DNA of 25,068 bases, from contig JBPOHD010000036.1 in assembly GCA_052035955.1 (NCBI GenBank), positions 1 through 25,068 of the forward strand, given 5' to 3'. Positions 5,720-12,829 of the stretch are shown here, in pieces (position 1 is the stretch's first letter; every line of letters begins with the position of its first letter). The position numbers and the translations under genes were made by a program. Source of the stretch: JAEUNJ01 sp052035955. GTDB taxonomy: Bacteria > Pseudomonadota > Gammaproteobacteria > Burkholderiales > Rhodocyclaceae. The notes under the pieces were generated by a model. It was given only the letters and a program-made list of their open reading frames with translations, searched no databases and had not been told where the DNA came from.

Positions 5720-7099
5720 TCAAAACACCTTCCCCGGATTCAGGATGCCATGGGGATCGAAGGTGCGCTTCAGGGTCTTCATGATGCCTATCTCCGTGCC
5801 GCTTCGGGAAAGGTGCAGGTAGGGCTTCTTCTCCAGGCCGATGCCGTGCTCGGCGGAGACGGAGCCGCCGATGCGGGCCAGGGGTTCGTAGACGGCCTGC
5901 TCGACCGCGGGGTGGGTCTCCGCCGGGTCGCCGGGGACGATGACGCCGAAGTGCAGGTTGCCGTCGCCCAGGTGGCCGAAGGTCCAGCAGTGGTGCTCGG
6001 GCCAGCGCGCCCGCAGGGCGCCGTGCACCTCCTCCACGTAGGCCTCCATGTGCGGGATGGGCAGGGAGACGTCGAACAGGAAGGGCATGCCGAAGCGCAC
6101 CATCTCCAGCACGCTGTCGCGCAGGGCCCAGAGGCCGGCCCGCTCCCGCTCCGAGTGGGCGATGGCGGCGTCGGCGATCAGTTCCTGCTCCAGGGCCTCC
6201 TCCAGCACGGCGTTGAAGCGGGCGCTGTCCCTCTCCGGGTCGGCGCCCTGGGCCTCCACCAGCACGTAGTAGGAATGGGTCTGGGGCAGCGGCGGGGCGC
6301 ACTTGGCGGGCGGCGTGCTGACCAGCTTGTAGAAGGAATCCCACATGGCCTCGAAGGCGGAGAGGGCGCCGCCCAGGCCCCGGTCCATGTGCTTCAGGAA
6401 GGCGGTGAGCTTGGCGAAGCTCTCGATGCCCACCAGGGCGACGTCCTGGCTGCGCGGCTTCTCGCGCAGGCGCAGCACCAGGCGGGTGACGATGCCCAGG
6501 GTGCCCTCGGTGCCGATGAAGAGCTGCTTCAGGTCGTAGGCGGCATTGTTCTTCAGCATGCGGTTCATGGAGGACACCACCGTCCCGTCGGCCAGCACGG
6601 CCTCCAGGCCCAGCACCATGTCGCGGGTCATGCCGTAGCGGATCACCCGGTTGCCGCCGGCGTTGGTGGAGACGTTGCCGCCCAGGGTGCAGGAGCCGCG
6701 GGCGCCCAGGTCGAGGGGGAAGGCCAGGTCGTGCTCGTCGGCGGCCTCCTGCAGGGCCTGCAGCGTCAGGCCGGACTGGACCACGGCGATGCGCTGGATG
6801 GGGTCTATCTCCTCGAGGGCGGCCATGCGCTCCATGGACAGGATCAGCTCGGAGGGGGCGGCGTCGCCGGAATGGACGAGGCCGGTGCGCCCGCCCTGGG
6901 CCACCACCGGCTGGCGGGCCTCGTGGCACAGGCGCAGCACGGCCGCCACCTGCTCGGTGTTGCGCGGCCGCACCAGCATGTCGGCCTGCAGGTGGTCGTC
7001 GCGGAAGAAGCCGGCCGGCCGGCTGCGGACGTCCTCGCCGACCAGGACGCCATCGTGGCCGACCAGGTTGCGCAGGGCTTGGATGAATTCGGTGCTCAT
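5720..7099 (-). CDS. FAD-linked D-2-hydroxyacid dehydrogenase (D-lactate dehydrogenase / GlcD-like)
   Basis: This 459-residue enzyme belongs to the FAD-binding_4/FAD-oxidase_C family that oxidises D-lactate, D-2-hydroxyglutarate or glycolate. The PCMH-type FAD domain occupies about residues 35-215, with RPRNTEQVAAVLRLC (45-59), VAQGGRTGLVHSG (66-78) and GGNVSTNAGGNRVIRYG (140-156). The C-terminal cap carries GHLGDGNLHFG (375-385), which includes the metal/substrate-binding histidines, and SAEHGIGLEKK (415-425); it ends FDPHGILNPGKVF, the family's usual C terminus. Start ATG 7099 (MSTEFIQAL) has AAGGA 7 bases upstream; a longer frame to 7264 reads into repeat DNA. No separate GlcE/GlcF-like subunit is nearby, so a single-subunit enzyme is likely. 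Confidence 0.88.
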   Translation of the reverse strand: MSTEFIQALRNLVGHDGVLVGEDVRSRPAGFFRDDHLQADMLVRPRNTEQVAAVLRLCHEARQPVVAQGGRTGLVHSGDAAPSELILSMERMAALEEIDPIQRIAVVQSGLTLQALQEAADEHDLAFPLDLGARGSCTLGGNVSTNAGGNRVIRYGMTRDMVLGLEAVLADGTVVSSMNRMLKNNAAYDLKQLFIGTEGTLGIVTRLVLRLREKPRSQDVALVGIESFAKLTAFLKHMDRGLGGALSAFEAMWDSFYKLVSTPPAKCAPPLPQTHSYYVLVEAQGADPERDSARFNAVLEEALEQELIADAAIAHSERERAGLWALRDSVLEMVRFGMPFLFDVSLPIPHMEAYVEEVHGALRARWPEHHCWTFGHLGDGNLHFGVIVPGDPAETHPAVEQAVYEPLARIGGSVSAEHGIGLEKKPYLHLSRSGTEIGIMKTLKRTFDPHGILNPGKVF

Positions 7100-7635
7100 G
7101 CTGGATCCTTGAACGGTTCGTACCGCGCGAGGTGAGGCGCGATGAAATGGTCGGCGGTCATGCATCCGGCGTCGGTATTGTAGGAGCGGCCCTGGCCGCG
7201 ATCGCAGTGGACCAACGGGCAAGGCATCGCGGGCAAGCCCGCTCCTACAGGGGGCGCTTGGCAATTGTCCCGGCGGACCGGAGAGCCCTCACCGCTCTCG
7301 TAGGAGCGGCCCTGGCCGCGAACAGGGTGGGAAAAAGCCAAGGGCATCGCGGGCAAGCCCGCTCCTGCAGGGGGTGCTTGGCAATCGCCCGGGCGGACCG
7401 GCGAGCCCTCACCGCTCTCGTAGGAGCGGCCCTGGCCGCGATCGCGGTGGATCGGGACGCAAGGCATCGCGGGCAAGCCCGCTCCTACAGGGGGTGCTTG
7501 GCAATCGCCCCGGCGGACCGACAAGCCCTCACCGCTCTCGTAGGAGCGGCCCTGGCCGCGATTGCGGTGGATCGGGACGCAATGCATCGCGGGCAAGCCC
7601 GCTCCTACGAAGGCGGCGGACGATCTTCTTTTCAT
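7096..7635 (-). CDS. Open frame of four 40-residue repeats through the REP array (doubtful gene)
   Basis: An uninterrupted 179-codon frame spans the whole gap between the two oxidoreductase genes. Its ATG (7633-7635) overlaps the stop of the upstream gene as ATGA, and its TGA (7096-7098) overlaps the start of the downstream gene as ATGA. Because the DNA repeat is exactly 120 bp, the translation is four units of 40 residues of the form VGAGLPAMPC...RGQGRSYESGEG...DCQAPP (the last incomplete), then a non-repeat tail ending ARYEPFKDPA. Such GAGLPAM frames are familiar by-products of REP sequences and usually are not proteins. The double ATGA overlap is the reason it is listed. No signal peptide or domain is seen. 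Confidence 0.25.
   Translation of the reverse strand: MKRRSSAAFVGAGLPAMHCVPIHRNRGQGRSYESGEGLSVRRGDCQAPPVGAGLPAMPCVPIHRDRGQGRSYESGEGSPVRPGDCQAPPAGAGLPAMPLAFSHPVRGQGRSYESGEGSPVRRDNCQAPPVGAGLPAMPCPLVHCDRGQGRSYNTDAGCMTADHFIAPHLARYEPFKDPA
7180..7609. repeat. Tandem REP/BIME array, 120-bp unit, 3.6 copies
   Basis: Units begin at 7180, 7300, 7420 and 7540, each exactly 120 bp apart; the last is cut after about 70 bp. Every unit contains two opposed REP-like hairpins: GTAGGAGCGGCCCTGGCCGC at its left and, about 50 bp on, TCGCGGGCAAGCCCGCTCCT. The stems are GCGGCC/GGCCGC and GCGGGC/GCCCGC. The minus-strand reading GTAGGAGCGGGCTTGCCC matches the well-known Pseudomonas-type REP core. The linkers are also conserved, so whole units were amplified. 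No RAYT transposase gene is in the window. The array fills the 532-bp gap between the two minus-strand oxidoreductase genes. Confidence 0.92.
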
Positions 7636-10600
7636 GCGGCCTGCCGCGCCGGCGGATTCTGCAATGCGTATCGCAATTCCTCCCTCTCCTTCCCGGCGGT
7701 CTCGGCGGTGGCGGCCTTCACATGGCCGTAGCCGCGCACCTTGTCGGGCAGGGCGGCGAGCTTCAGGGCGGCCTCCAGGCTGGCGGCGGAAAGGCGGGCG
7801 AGGATGGCGTCCACGTCGGCCTCGTAGTCGGCCAGCAGCCGGTTGGCCAGCTTGCGCTCGTCATTGTTGCGGAAGGGGTCGAGCCAGCTTCCGCGCAGGC
7901 CGCGGAAGCGGGCCATCAGGCGGAAGGCGCCCATCACCCAGGGGCCGGCCTCGCCCTTGACCGGCCGGCCGGACACCGGGTCGGTGCGGCCGAAGGGCCA
8001 GGCCCCCAGGTGGAAGCGCAGCCGGTAGCCGGGCTGGAAGGTGGCGGCCAGCTCCCGCTCGAACTCCGGCGAGGCGAAGAGGCGGGCCACCTCCCATTCG
8101 TCCTTGACGGCCAGCAGGCGGAAGAGGCTCTCCGCAACGGCCCGGGGCAGCCGCTCGCCGTAGCCGCCGGCGGCGCAGGCGGCGGCGACCTGCCCCACCC
8201 GGGCCCGGTAGCGGCCGGCCAGGGCCTCGTCCTGGTAGTCGGCGAGGATGGCGGCGCGGCGCTCGATGGCCTCGGCCAGGGTGTCCTCCCCGGCTTCCGG
8301 CTGCCGGGCGGCGACGGGCAGGGCGGCCCGCGCCCTGGCATCGACGGCGGCCGGGTCGTGGGCGGCCCGGCGGCCCCAGAGGAAGCAGCGCTTGTTGAAC
8401 TCGGGCTGCACGCCGTTCAGCTCGATGGCCCGCTCGATGGCCGCCGCGGAAAGGGGGATCCAGCCGCGCTGCCAGGCGACGCCCAGCATGAACATGTTGG
8501 CGGCGATGGCGTCGCCCAGCAGGGCCGAGGCGATGCGGATACCCTCGACGGAGAAGACCTCGGCGGCGCTGCCGGCGATCTTCTCCCGCAGGGCCGCCGC
8601 GTCCACCTTCCAGTCGGGATTGCGGGCGAACTCGGCGGTGGGGATCAGGTCCGTGCAGACTGCGACCCGGGTGCGGCCGGCCCGCATCTTGGAGACGGCC
8701 TCGTCGCCGGCGCTGACGATCAGGTCGCAGCCGACCACCGTGTCGGCCTCGCCGGCGGCGATGCGGGTGGCATGGAGGTCGGCCTGGCGCGGGGCGATGC
8801 GCACGTGGGAGAGCACGGCGCCGTACTTCTGGGCCAGGCCGGTGACGTCGAGCACCGAGCAGCACAGGCCATCCACGTGGGCCGCCATGCCCAGGACCTG
8901 GCCGATGGTGACGACGCCGGTGCCGCCGATGCCGGTGACCAGGATGCTGGCCAGGCCCTGCGGGCGGGCGACGGCCGGTTCCGGCAGTTCCGGGAAGTCG
9001 TCGTGGCGCACGTCCGGCGCGGCGGGCTTGTGCAGGCGGGCGCCCTCGACGCTGACGAAGCTCGGGCAGAAGCCCTCGACGCAGGTGAAGTCCTTGTTGC
9101 AGGAGGACTGGTTGATCTTCCGCTTGCGGCCCAGGGGGGTTTCCAGGGGCTCGATGGAGAGGCAGTTTGAGACCTTGCCGCAGTCGCCGCAGCCCTCGCA
9201 GACGGCGCTGTTGATGAAGGTGCGGCGGTCCGGGTCCGGCCACTTGCCGCGCTTCCGGAGGCGCCGGCGCTCGGTGGCGCAGGGCTGGTCGTAGATGATG
9301 ACGGAGACATCGGGGTACTGGCGGAACTCCCGCTGCACCAGGTCCATCTCGTGGCGCGGCCGCACGGGCACGCCCGGGGGCAGGGCAGCGGCGGCGAACT
9401 TGCCCGGGTCGTCGGTGACGATGGCCAGCTTCCGCACCCCCTCGCCAACCAGCTCGGCGGCCAGGCGCGGCACCGGCAGGTCGCCGTCGATGGGCTGGCC
9501 GCCGGTCATGGAGACGAAGCCGTTCACCAGCAGCTTGTAGGTGATCGGCACCCTGGCCGCCACGGCCTGGCGGATGGCCAGGAAGCCGGAGTGGAAGTAG
9601 GTGCCGTCGCCCATGTTGGCGAAGACGTGCTTTTCCTTCGTGAACGGTTGCTGGCCCAGCCACATGGCGCCCTCGCCGCCCATGTGGGAGACGGTGGTGG
9701 TCTGCTGCGGGTTCTGCAGCATGGCGATGGTGTGGCAGCCGATGCCGGCCAGGGCGCGGGAACCCTCGGGCACCTTGGTGGATCGGTTGTGGGGGCAACC
9801 GGAGCAGAAGCTGGCCAGGCGCATGGGCGAGGGCCGGGCCGGGGCGGCGGCGGCGGTGGCGGGGGCGGCCAGGCCGCAGTCGGGCATCAGGTCGCGCAGC
9901 AGGGCGGCGACGGCGCGGGCGACCAGCGGCGGCGAGAGCTCGGCGACGCCGGGCAGCAGCGGCGCGCCTCGCTCCGGCGACCACTCGCCGCCGCCGGCGA
10001 ACTTGCCGGCGATGCGCGGCCGGCTCTCCAGGGGCAGGTCGTAGAGGACGGATTTCAGCTGGTTCTCGAGCAGGGGGCGCTTTTCCTCGACCACCAGGAC
10101 GGCCTCCAGCCCGCGGGCGAAGTCGGCGGCGAACACCGGGTCCAGGGGCCAGGTCATGCCCACCTTGGCCAGGCGGATGCCCAACTCGGCCGCCCGCGCC
10201 TCGTCGATGCCGAGTTCGCCGAGGGCCTGGAGCAGGTCCTGCCAGGCCTTGCCGGCCGCCATCAGGCCGAAGCGCGGGGCCGGCGGGTCGGCGACGATGC
10301 GGTTGAGGCCGTTGGCCCGGGCATAGGCCAGGGCGGCGTGCAGCTTGTGGTTGTAGAGCCGGTCCTCCTGGGGCAGGGGCATGTCGAAGCCGCGGATGTT
10401 CCAGCCGGCGGGGCCGAGGGCCGGGGCCGGGGCCAGGTCGGGCAGGGTGATGGCGGGGCGGTCCGGCCCCACCTCGACGGTGCCGCCGCCCTCGACGATG
10501 TCGGTGACCAGCTTCATGCCCACCCAGCAGCCCGAGTAGCGGCTCATGGCGATGCCGTGCAGGCCGTAGTCGAGGATCTCCTGGGTGTTGGACGGGTAGA

Positions 10601-11132
10601 GCAAGGGCATGCCGACGGCGATGAAGACCTGGTCGCTGAAGTTGGCGATGGTCGAGGACTTGGCCCCCATGTCGTCGCCGGCCAGGGCCAGCACGCCGCC
10701 CCAGCGGCCGGTGCCGGCGGAGTTGGCGTGGCGCAGCACGTCGCCGCTGCGGTCCACGCCCGGGCCCTTGCCGTACCAGATGCCGAAGACGCCGTCGTGG
10801 GTGGCGCCGGGGAAGGTGCCCACGTACTGGGCGCCCCAGATGGCGGTGGCGGCCAGGTCCTCGTTCACGGCGGCGCGGAAGCTGATGTGGTGCTCGGCCA
10901 GCAGCGGCGCCGCCTTCCACATCTCCATGTCGTAGCGGCCCATGGGCGAGCCCCGGTAGCCGGAGACGTAGCCGCCGGTGTTGCGGCCGGCGGCGGCGTC
11001 GCGCAGGCGCTGCTGGATGGGCAGGCGGACCAGGGCCTGGGTGCCGGACAGGTAGATGCGGCCTTCGCGGACCAGGTACTTGTCGTCCAGGGAGACGTCC
11101 GGAAGGGCACCCGGCGGGGTCGGGGCGTTCAT
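7632..11132 (-). CDS. Indolepyruvate:ferredoxin oxidoreductase, fused alpha-beta(-gamma) form
   Basis: This 1166-residue thiamine-diphosphate enzyme oxidatively decarboxylates aryl or branched 2-oxoacids to acyl-CoA and reduces ferredoxin. The pyrimidine-binding domain is at about residues 15-400 (GYVSGYRGSPMG at 54-65, NEDLAATAIWGAQ at 90-102). The TPP-binding domain follows: SFCSGCPHNRST (441-452), GIGCHTIAM, and MGDGTYFHSG (507-516). A ferredoxin-like region carries CEGCGDC (Cys645, 648, 651), Cys657, Cys678, Cys684 and Cys689, enough for iron-sulfur cluster binding. The gamma-type domain begins at GIGGTGVVTIGQ (734-745), and a long C-terminal extension follows. Start ATG 11132 has GAGGAG 8 bases upstream and a good promoter further up. 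The single-chain fusion is the usual form in Azoarcus-like bacteria. Confidence 0.92.
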   Translation of the reverse strand: MNAPTPPGALPDVSLDDKYLVREGRIYLSGTQALVRLPIQQRLRDAAAGRNTGGYVSGYRGSPMGRYDMEMWKAAPLLAEHHISFRAAVNEDLAATAIWGAQYVGTFPGATHDGVFGIWYGKGPGVDRSGDVLRHANSAGTGRWGGVLALAGDDMGAKSSTIANFSDQVFIAVGMPLLYPSNTQEILDYGLHGIAMSRYSGCWVGMKLVTDIVEGGGTVEVGPDRPAITLPDLAPAPALGPAGWNIRGFDMPLPQEDRLYNHKLHAALAYARANGLNRIVADPPAPRFGLMAAGKAWQDLLQALGELGIDEARAAELGIRLAKVGMTWPLDPVFAADFARGLEAVLVVEEKRPLLENQLKSVLYDLPLESRPRIAGKFAGGGEWSPERGAPLLPGVAELSPPLVARAVAALLRDLMPDCGLAAPATAAAAPARPSPMRLASFCSGCPHNRSTKVPEGSRALAGIGCHTIAMLQNPQQTTTVSHMGGEGAMWLGQQPFTKEKHVFANMGDGTYFHSGFLAIRQAVAARVPITYKLLVNGFVSMTGGQPIDGDLPVPRLAAELVGEGVRKLAIVTDDPGKFAAAALPPGVPVRPRHEMDLVQREFRQYPDVSVIIYDQPCATERRRLRKRGKWPDPDRRTFINSAVCEGCGDCGKVSNCLSIEPLETPLGRKRKINQSSCNKDFTCVEGFCPSFVSVEGARLHKPAAPDVRHDDFPELPEPAVARPQGLASILVTGIGGTGVVTIGQVLGMAAHVDGLCCSVLDVTGLAQKYGAVLSHVRIAPRQADLHATRIAAGEADTVVGCDLIVSAGDEAVSKMRAGRTRVAVCTDLIPTAEFARNPDWKVDAAALREKIAGSAAEVFSVEGIRIASALLGDAIAANMFMLGVAWQRGWIPLSAAAIERAIELNGVQPEFNKRCFLWGRRAAHDPAAVDARARAALPVAARQPEAGEDTLAEAIERRAAILADYQDEALAGRYRARVGQVAAACAAGGYGERLPRAVAESLFRLLAVKDEWEVARLFASPEFERELAATFQPGYRLRFHLGAWPFGRTDPVSGRPVKGEAGPWVMGAFRLMARFRGLRGSWLDPFRNNDERKLANRLLADYEADVDAILARLSAASLEAALKLAALPDKVRGYGHVKAATAETAGKEREELRYALQNPPARQAA

Positions 11133-11189
11133 GTCTGCTCTCCTCGTTCCTGTTCTGTTTTCCGCCCGCGGCCGGGGCGTCTGGAACGG

Positions 11190-11218
11190 ATTATGAGTGG
11201 GGGCGGCGGGGCTGTCCA
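11190..11218 (-). promoter_or_regulatory. Predicted sigma-70 promoter of the indolepyruvate oxidoreductase gene
   Basis: On the minus strand TGGACA (11218-11213) and CATAAT (11195-11190) are 17 bp apart, each one mismatch from consensus. The expected start is near 11183, leaving a leader of about 50 nt that contains the GAGGAG ribosome-binding site. It is the only strong promoter seen upstream of the oxidoreductase-dehydrogenase run. Confidence 0.6.
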
Positions 11219-11267
11219 TCGGCCGGCGCCCGGTCCTGAGCATGGGCCCGCCGGCCCTTCCGCCGAT

Positions 11268-11876
11268 TCAGGCGCGGCGGTCGCCGTCGAGCAGGATCAG
11301 CGGCGAGGCTAGTTCCGGGCGCTTGCCGCGCCGGCCCTCGAACAGGGCCGCGATGCGCGCCATGTCGGCATCCCGGTCGCCGGTGAGCAGGATGCTGCCG
11401 AGCATGCCGGCCTCCCGGTGGGCGTAGTCGATGCTGGCCACGGACACCGGCACCCCGGCGCCGAGGGCGATGCGGTAGAAGCCGGACTTCCAGCCCGGCC
11501 GCCGGCTGCGCGTGCCTTCGGGGGCGATGGCCAGGTTGAGGCGCTCGTAGCGCGGATAGAGGGCGATCATCTGCTCCACGAAGCCGGCCGGGTTCCTGCG
11601 GTCCACGGGGATGCCGCCGAGGGCCCGCATGAAGCCGGCGAAGGGCCAGCGGAAGAGGCTGTCCTTGCCGATCCAGTTCGCCTGCAGGCCGAGGGCGGCG
11701 CGGGTCAGGACGCCGAGGGGGAAATCCCAGTTCGAGGTGTGCGGGTAGACCACCAGCACCGACTTGGCGGGGACGAGTTCCCGGCCGATGGCCTTCCAGC
11801 CGAAGAGGCGCAGGCAGGCGGCGGCCAGGCGCTGGATCAGGGTGGGGCGGGGCGGGGGGGTGGGCGTCGAATCCAT
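11268..11876 (-). CDS. PlsC-like 1-acyl-glycerol-3-phosphate acyltransferase family protein
   Basis: This 202-residue acyltransferase of the LPLAT superfamily transfers acyl groups to a lysophospholipid or related acceptor at the inner membrane. Motif I is YPHTSNWDF (residues 44-52; His46 and Asp51 form the HX4D catalytic pair), motif II-like sequence is GGIPVDR (87-93) and motif III is APEGTRS (118-124). A hydrophobic N-terminal helix lies at about 12-26. The variant motif PHTSNWD marks the subgroup of small bacterial acyltransferases seen beside lipid or ornithine-lipid genes rather than PlsC itself. Start ATG 11876 (MDSTPTPPPRP) is preferred because the domain begins shortly after; an upstream ATG at 11990 adds an unlikely Arg-rich stretch. 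Neither start has a clear ribosome-binding site. Confidence 0.82.
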   Translation of the reverse strand: MDSTPTPPPRPTLIQRLAAACLRLFGWKAIGRELVPAKSVLVVYPHTSNWDFPLGVLTRAALGLQANWIGKDSLFRWPFAGFMRALGGIPVDRRNPAGFVEQMIALYPRYERLNLAIAPEGTRSRRPGWKSGFYRIALGAGVPVSVASIDYAHREAGMLGSILLTGDRDADMARIAALFEGRRGKRPELASPLILLDGDRRA

Positions 11877-11993
11877 GCGGTCGGTCGGGGTATCGGTGCG
11901 GCCGCCATGTTGCCAGAGAGCGGCCGCGAGGGGGGACCGGCCATGGGTTTTCCCGGAGGGGAAGGCCCGGGCTCCCCCGTCCCTGCCCATGGT

Positions 11994-12009
11994 TAGTCCG
12001 ATCGGACTA
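11994..12009. promoter_or_regulatory. 16-bp perfect palindrome, possible operator
   Basis: TAGTCCGATCGGACTA is a perfect palindrome in the gap between the divergent acyltransferase and PEP-CTERM genes, immediately upstream of the putative -35 of the latter. Its size and symmetry fit a dimeric repressor or activator site. No cognate regulator gene is in the window. Confidence 0.4.
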
Positions 12010-12038
12010 TTGCGGCGGTGGGGCTTTCTTCGTATTTT
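12010..12038 (+). promoter_or_regulatory. Weak putative promoter of the PEP-CTERM gene
   Basis: TTGCGG (12010-12015) and TATTTT (12033-12038) are 17 bp apart and precede an AT-richer leader with AAAGG ahead of the ATG at 12081. Match to consensus is moderate, so an activator acting at the adjoining palindrome would make sense. This is inference. Confidence 0.3.
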
Positions 12039-12080
12039 CGTGACCCATTACACACCTTCACATCAGAAAGGCATTTGTCC

Positions 12081-12686
12081 ATGAAGCTTCGCGCGATCAC
12101 CCTGGCCGTTGGCCTGGCCCTCTCCGCCGGCGCCGGCGCCACCACCCTGAGCGGCAAGGCAAGTGCCGACAACGAGTTCTGGGCCTATCTCAGCACCGAC
12201 GATTCCGTCCTCGGTGCGCTCATCGGCACCGGAAACAACTGGGGTGTGACCTACCCCTTCACCAGCAGCGCGCTGGCCAACGGCACCGATTACTACCTGC
12301 ACGTCGTGGCAAGGGACTATGGTCGCCCCGAGGCCTTCCTGGGCCAGTTCACCCTCAGCGATGCCGCCTTCAGCTTCAGCAACGGCACCCAGACCCTGCT
12401 GACCGGCGTGACGGCCGACTGGAAGGCTTCCGCAGCGGCTTCCTCCGCCTGGGCCGCGCCGACCGGCACGCCGGTGGATCGTGGCGCGAACGGCGTCAGC
12501 CCCTGGGGTTTCCACGGGCCGATCTCCGCTTCCGCCCGCTGGATCTGGTCCTCGACCTACGGCAGCGGCACCACCTATTTTTCCACCAAGATCGTCTCCA
12601 ACGTGCCGGAGCCCGAGACCTACGCCATGATGCTGGCCGGCCTGGGCCTGCTGGGCGCCGCCGCCCGCCGCAAGCGCGCGGCCTGA
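12081..12686 (+). CDS. PEP-CTERM sorting-domain exported protein
   Basis: This 201-residue exported protein has a Sec signal peptide (MKLRAITLAVGLALSAGAGA, cleavage likely near residue 21) and a C-terminal PEP-CTERM anchor: VPEPETYAMMLAGLGLLG followed by AAARRKRAA, that is the Pro-Glu-Pro motif, a transmembrane stretch and a basic tail. Such proteins are processed by an exosortase and end in the envelope or exopolysaccharide matrix. The mature part is Ser/Thr/Ala/Gly-rich with strand-like segments and no recognised domain. Start ATG 12081 is chosen because it begins the signal peptide; the frame extends to 12018 without a plausible site. It is a single gene: promoter-like DNA before it and two terminators after it. 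No exosortase gene is in this window. Confidence 0.88.
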   Translation: MKLRAITLAVGLALSAGAGATTLSGKASADNEFWAYLSTDDSVLGALIGTGNNWGVTYPFTSSALANGTDYYLHVVARDYGRPEAFLGQFTLSDAAFSFSNGTQTLLTGVTADWKASAAASSAWAAPTGTPVDRGANGVSPWGFHGPISASARWIWSSTYGSGTTYFSTKIVSNVPEPETYAMMLAGLGLLGAAARRKRAA

Positions 12687-12733
12687 GGCAGGGGCAACCG
12701 CGGGGAGGGTCGCCGGACGGCGCCTCCCGACGG

Positions 12734-12770
12734 GGCCGGAGCGGTTCGCCGTTCCGGCCTTTCGTTTTTT
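12734..12770 (+). terminator. Rho-independent terminator after the PEP-CTERM gene
   Basis: GGCCGGAGCGG, a TTCG tetraloop and CCGTTCCGGCC make an 11-bp stem (one G-U pair) at 12734-12759, followed by TTTCGTTTTTT. The stem, stable loop and T-rich tail are all typical. It begins 47 bp after the stop codon. Confidence 0.88.
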
Positions 12771-12771
12771 C

Positions 12772-12798
12772 GGCCGGGGATTTCCCGGCCTCGCTTTT
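12772..12798 (+). terminator. Second hairpin with short T tract
   Basis: GGCCGGG (12772-12778) and CCCGGCC (12784-12790) form a perfect 7-bp stem with a 5-base loop, followed by TCGCTTTT. It directly follows the first terminator and sits just before rlmI, so it probably serves as a back-up. Confidence 0.5.
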
Positions 12799-12829
12799 CC
12801 CGCCGGTCTGGGCGACAATCCGCGCCGCC

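Noticed and set aside
7180..7609. CRISPR array
   Set aside because: The units are 120 bp and include the linkers; there are no short repeats with unique spacers and no cas genes. The hairpins match REP/BIME elements.
7374..9170. Long plus-strand frame through the REP array and the oxidoreductase gene (and similar at 9351-11312)
   Set aside because: These are antisense shadows of a clear 1166-residue enzyme in very GC-rich DNA; they are Gly/Ala/Val/His-rich with no domain.
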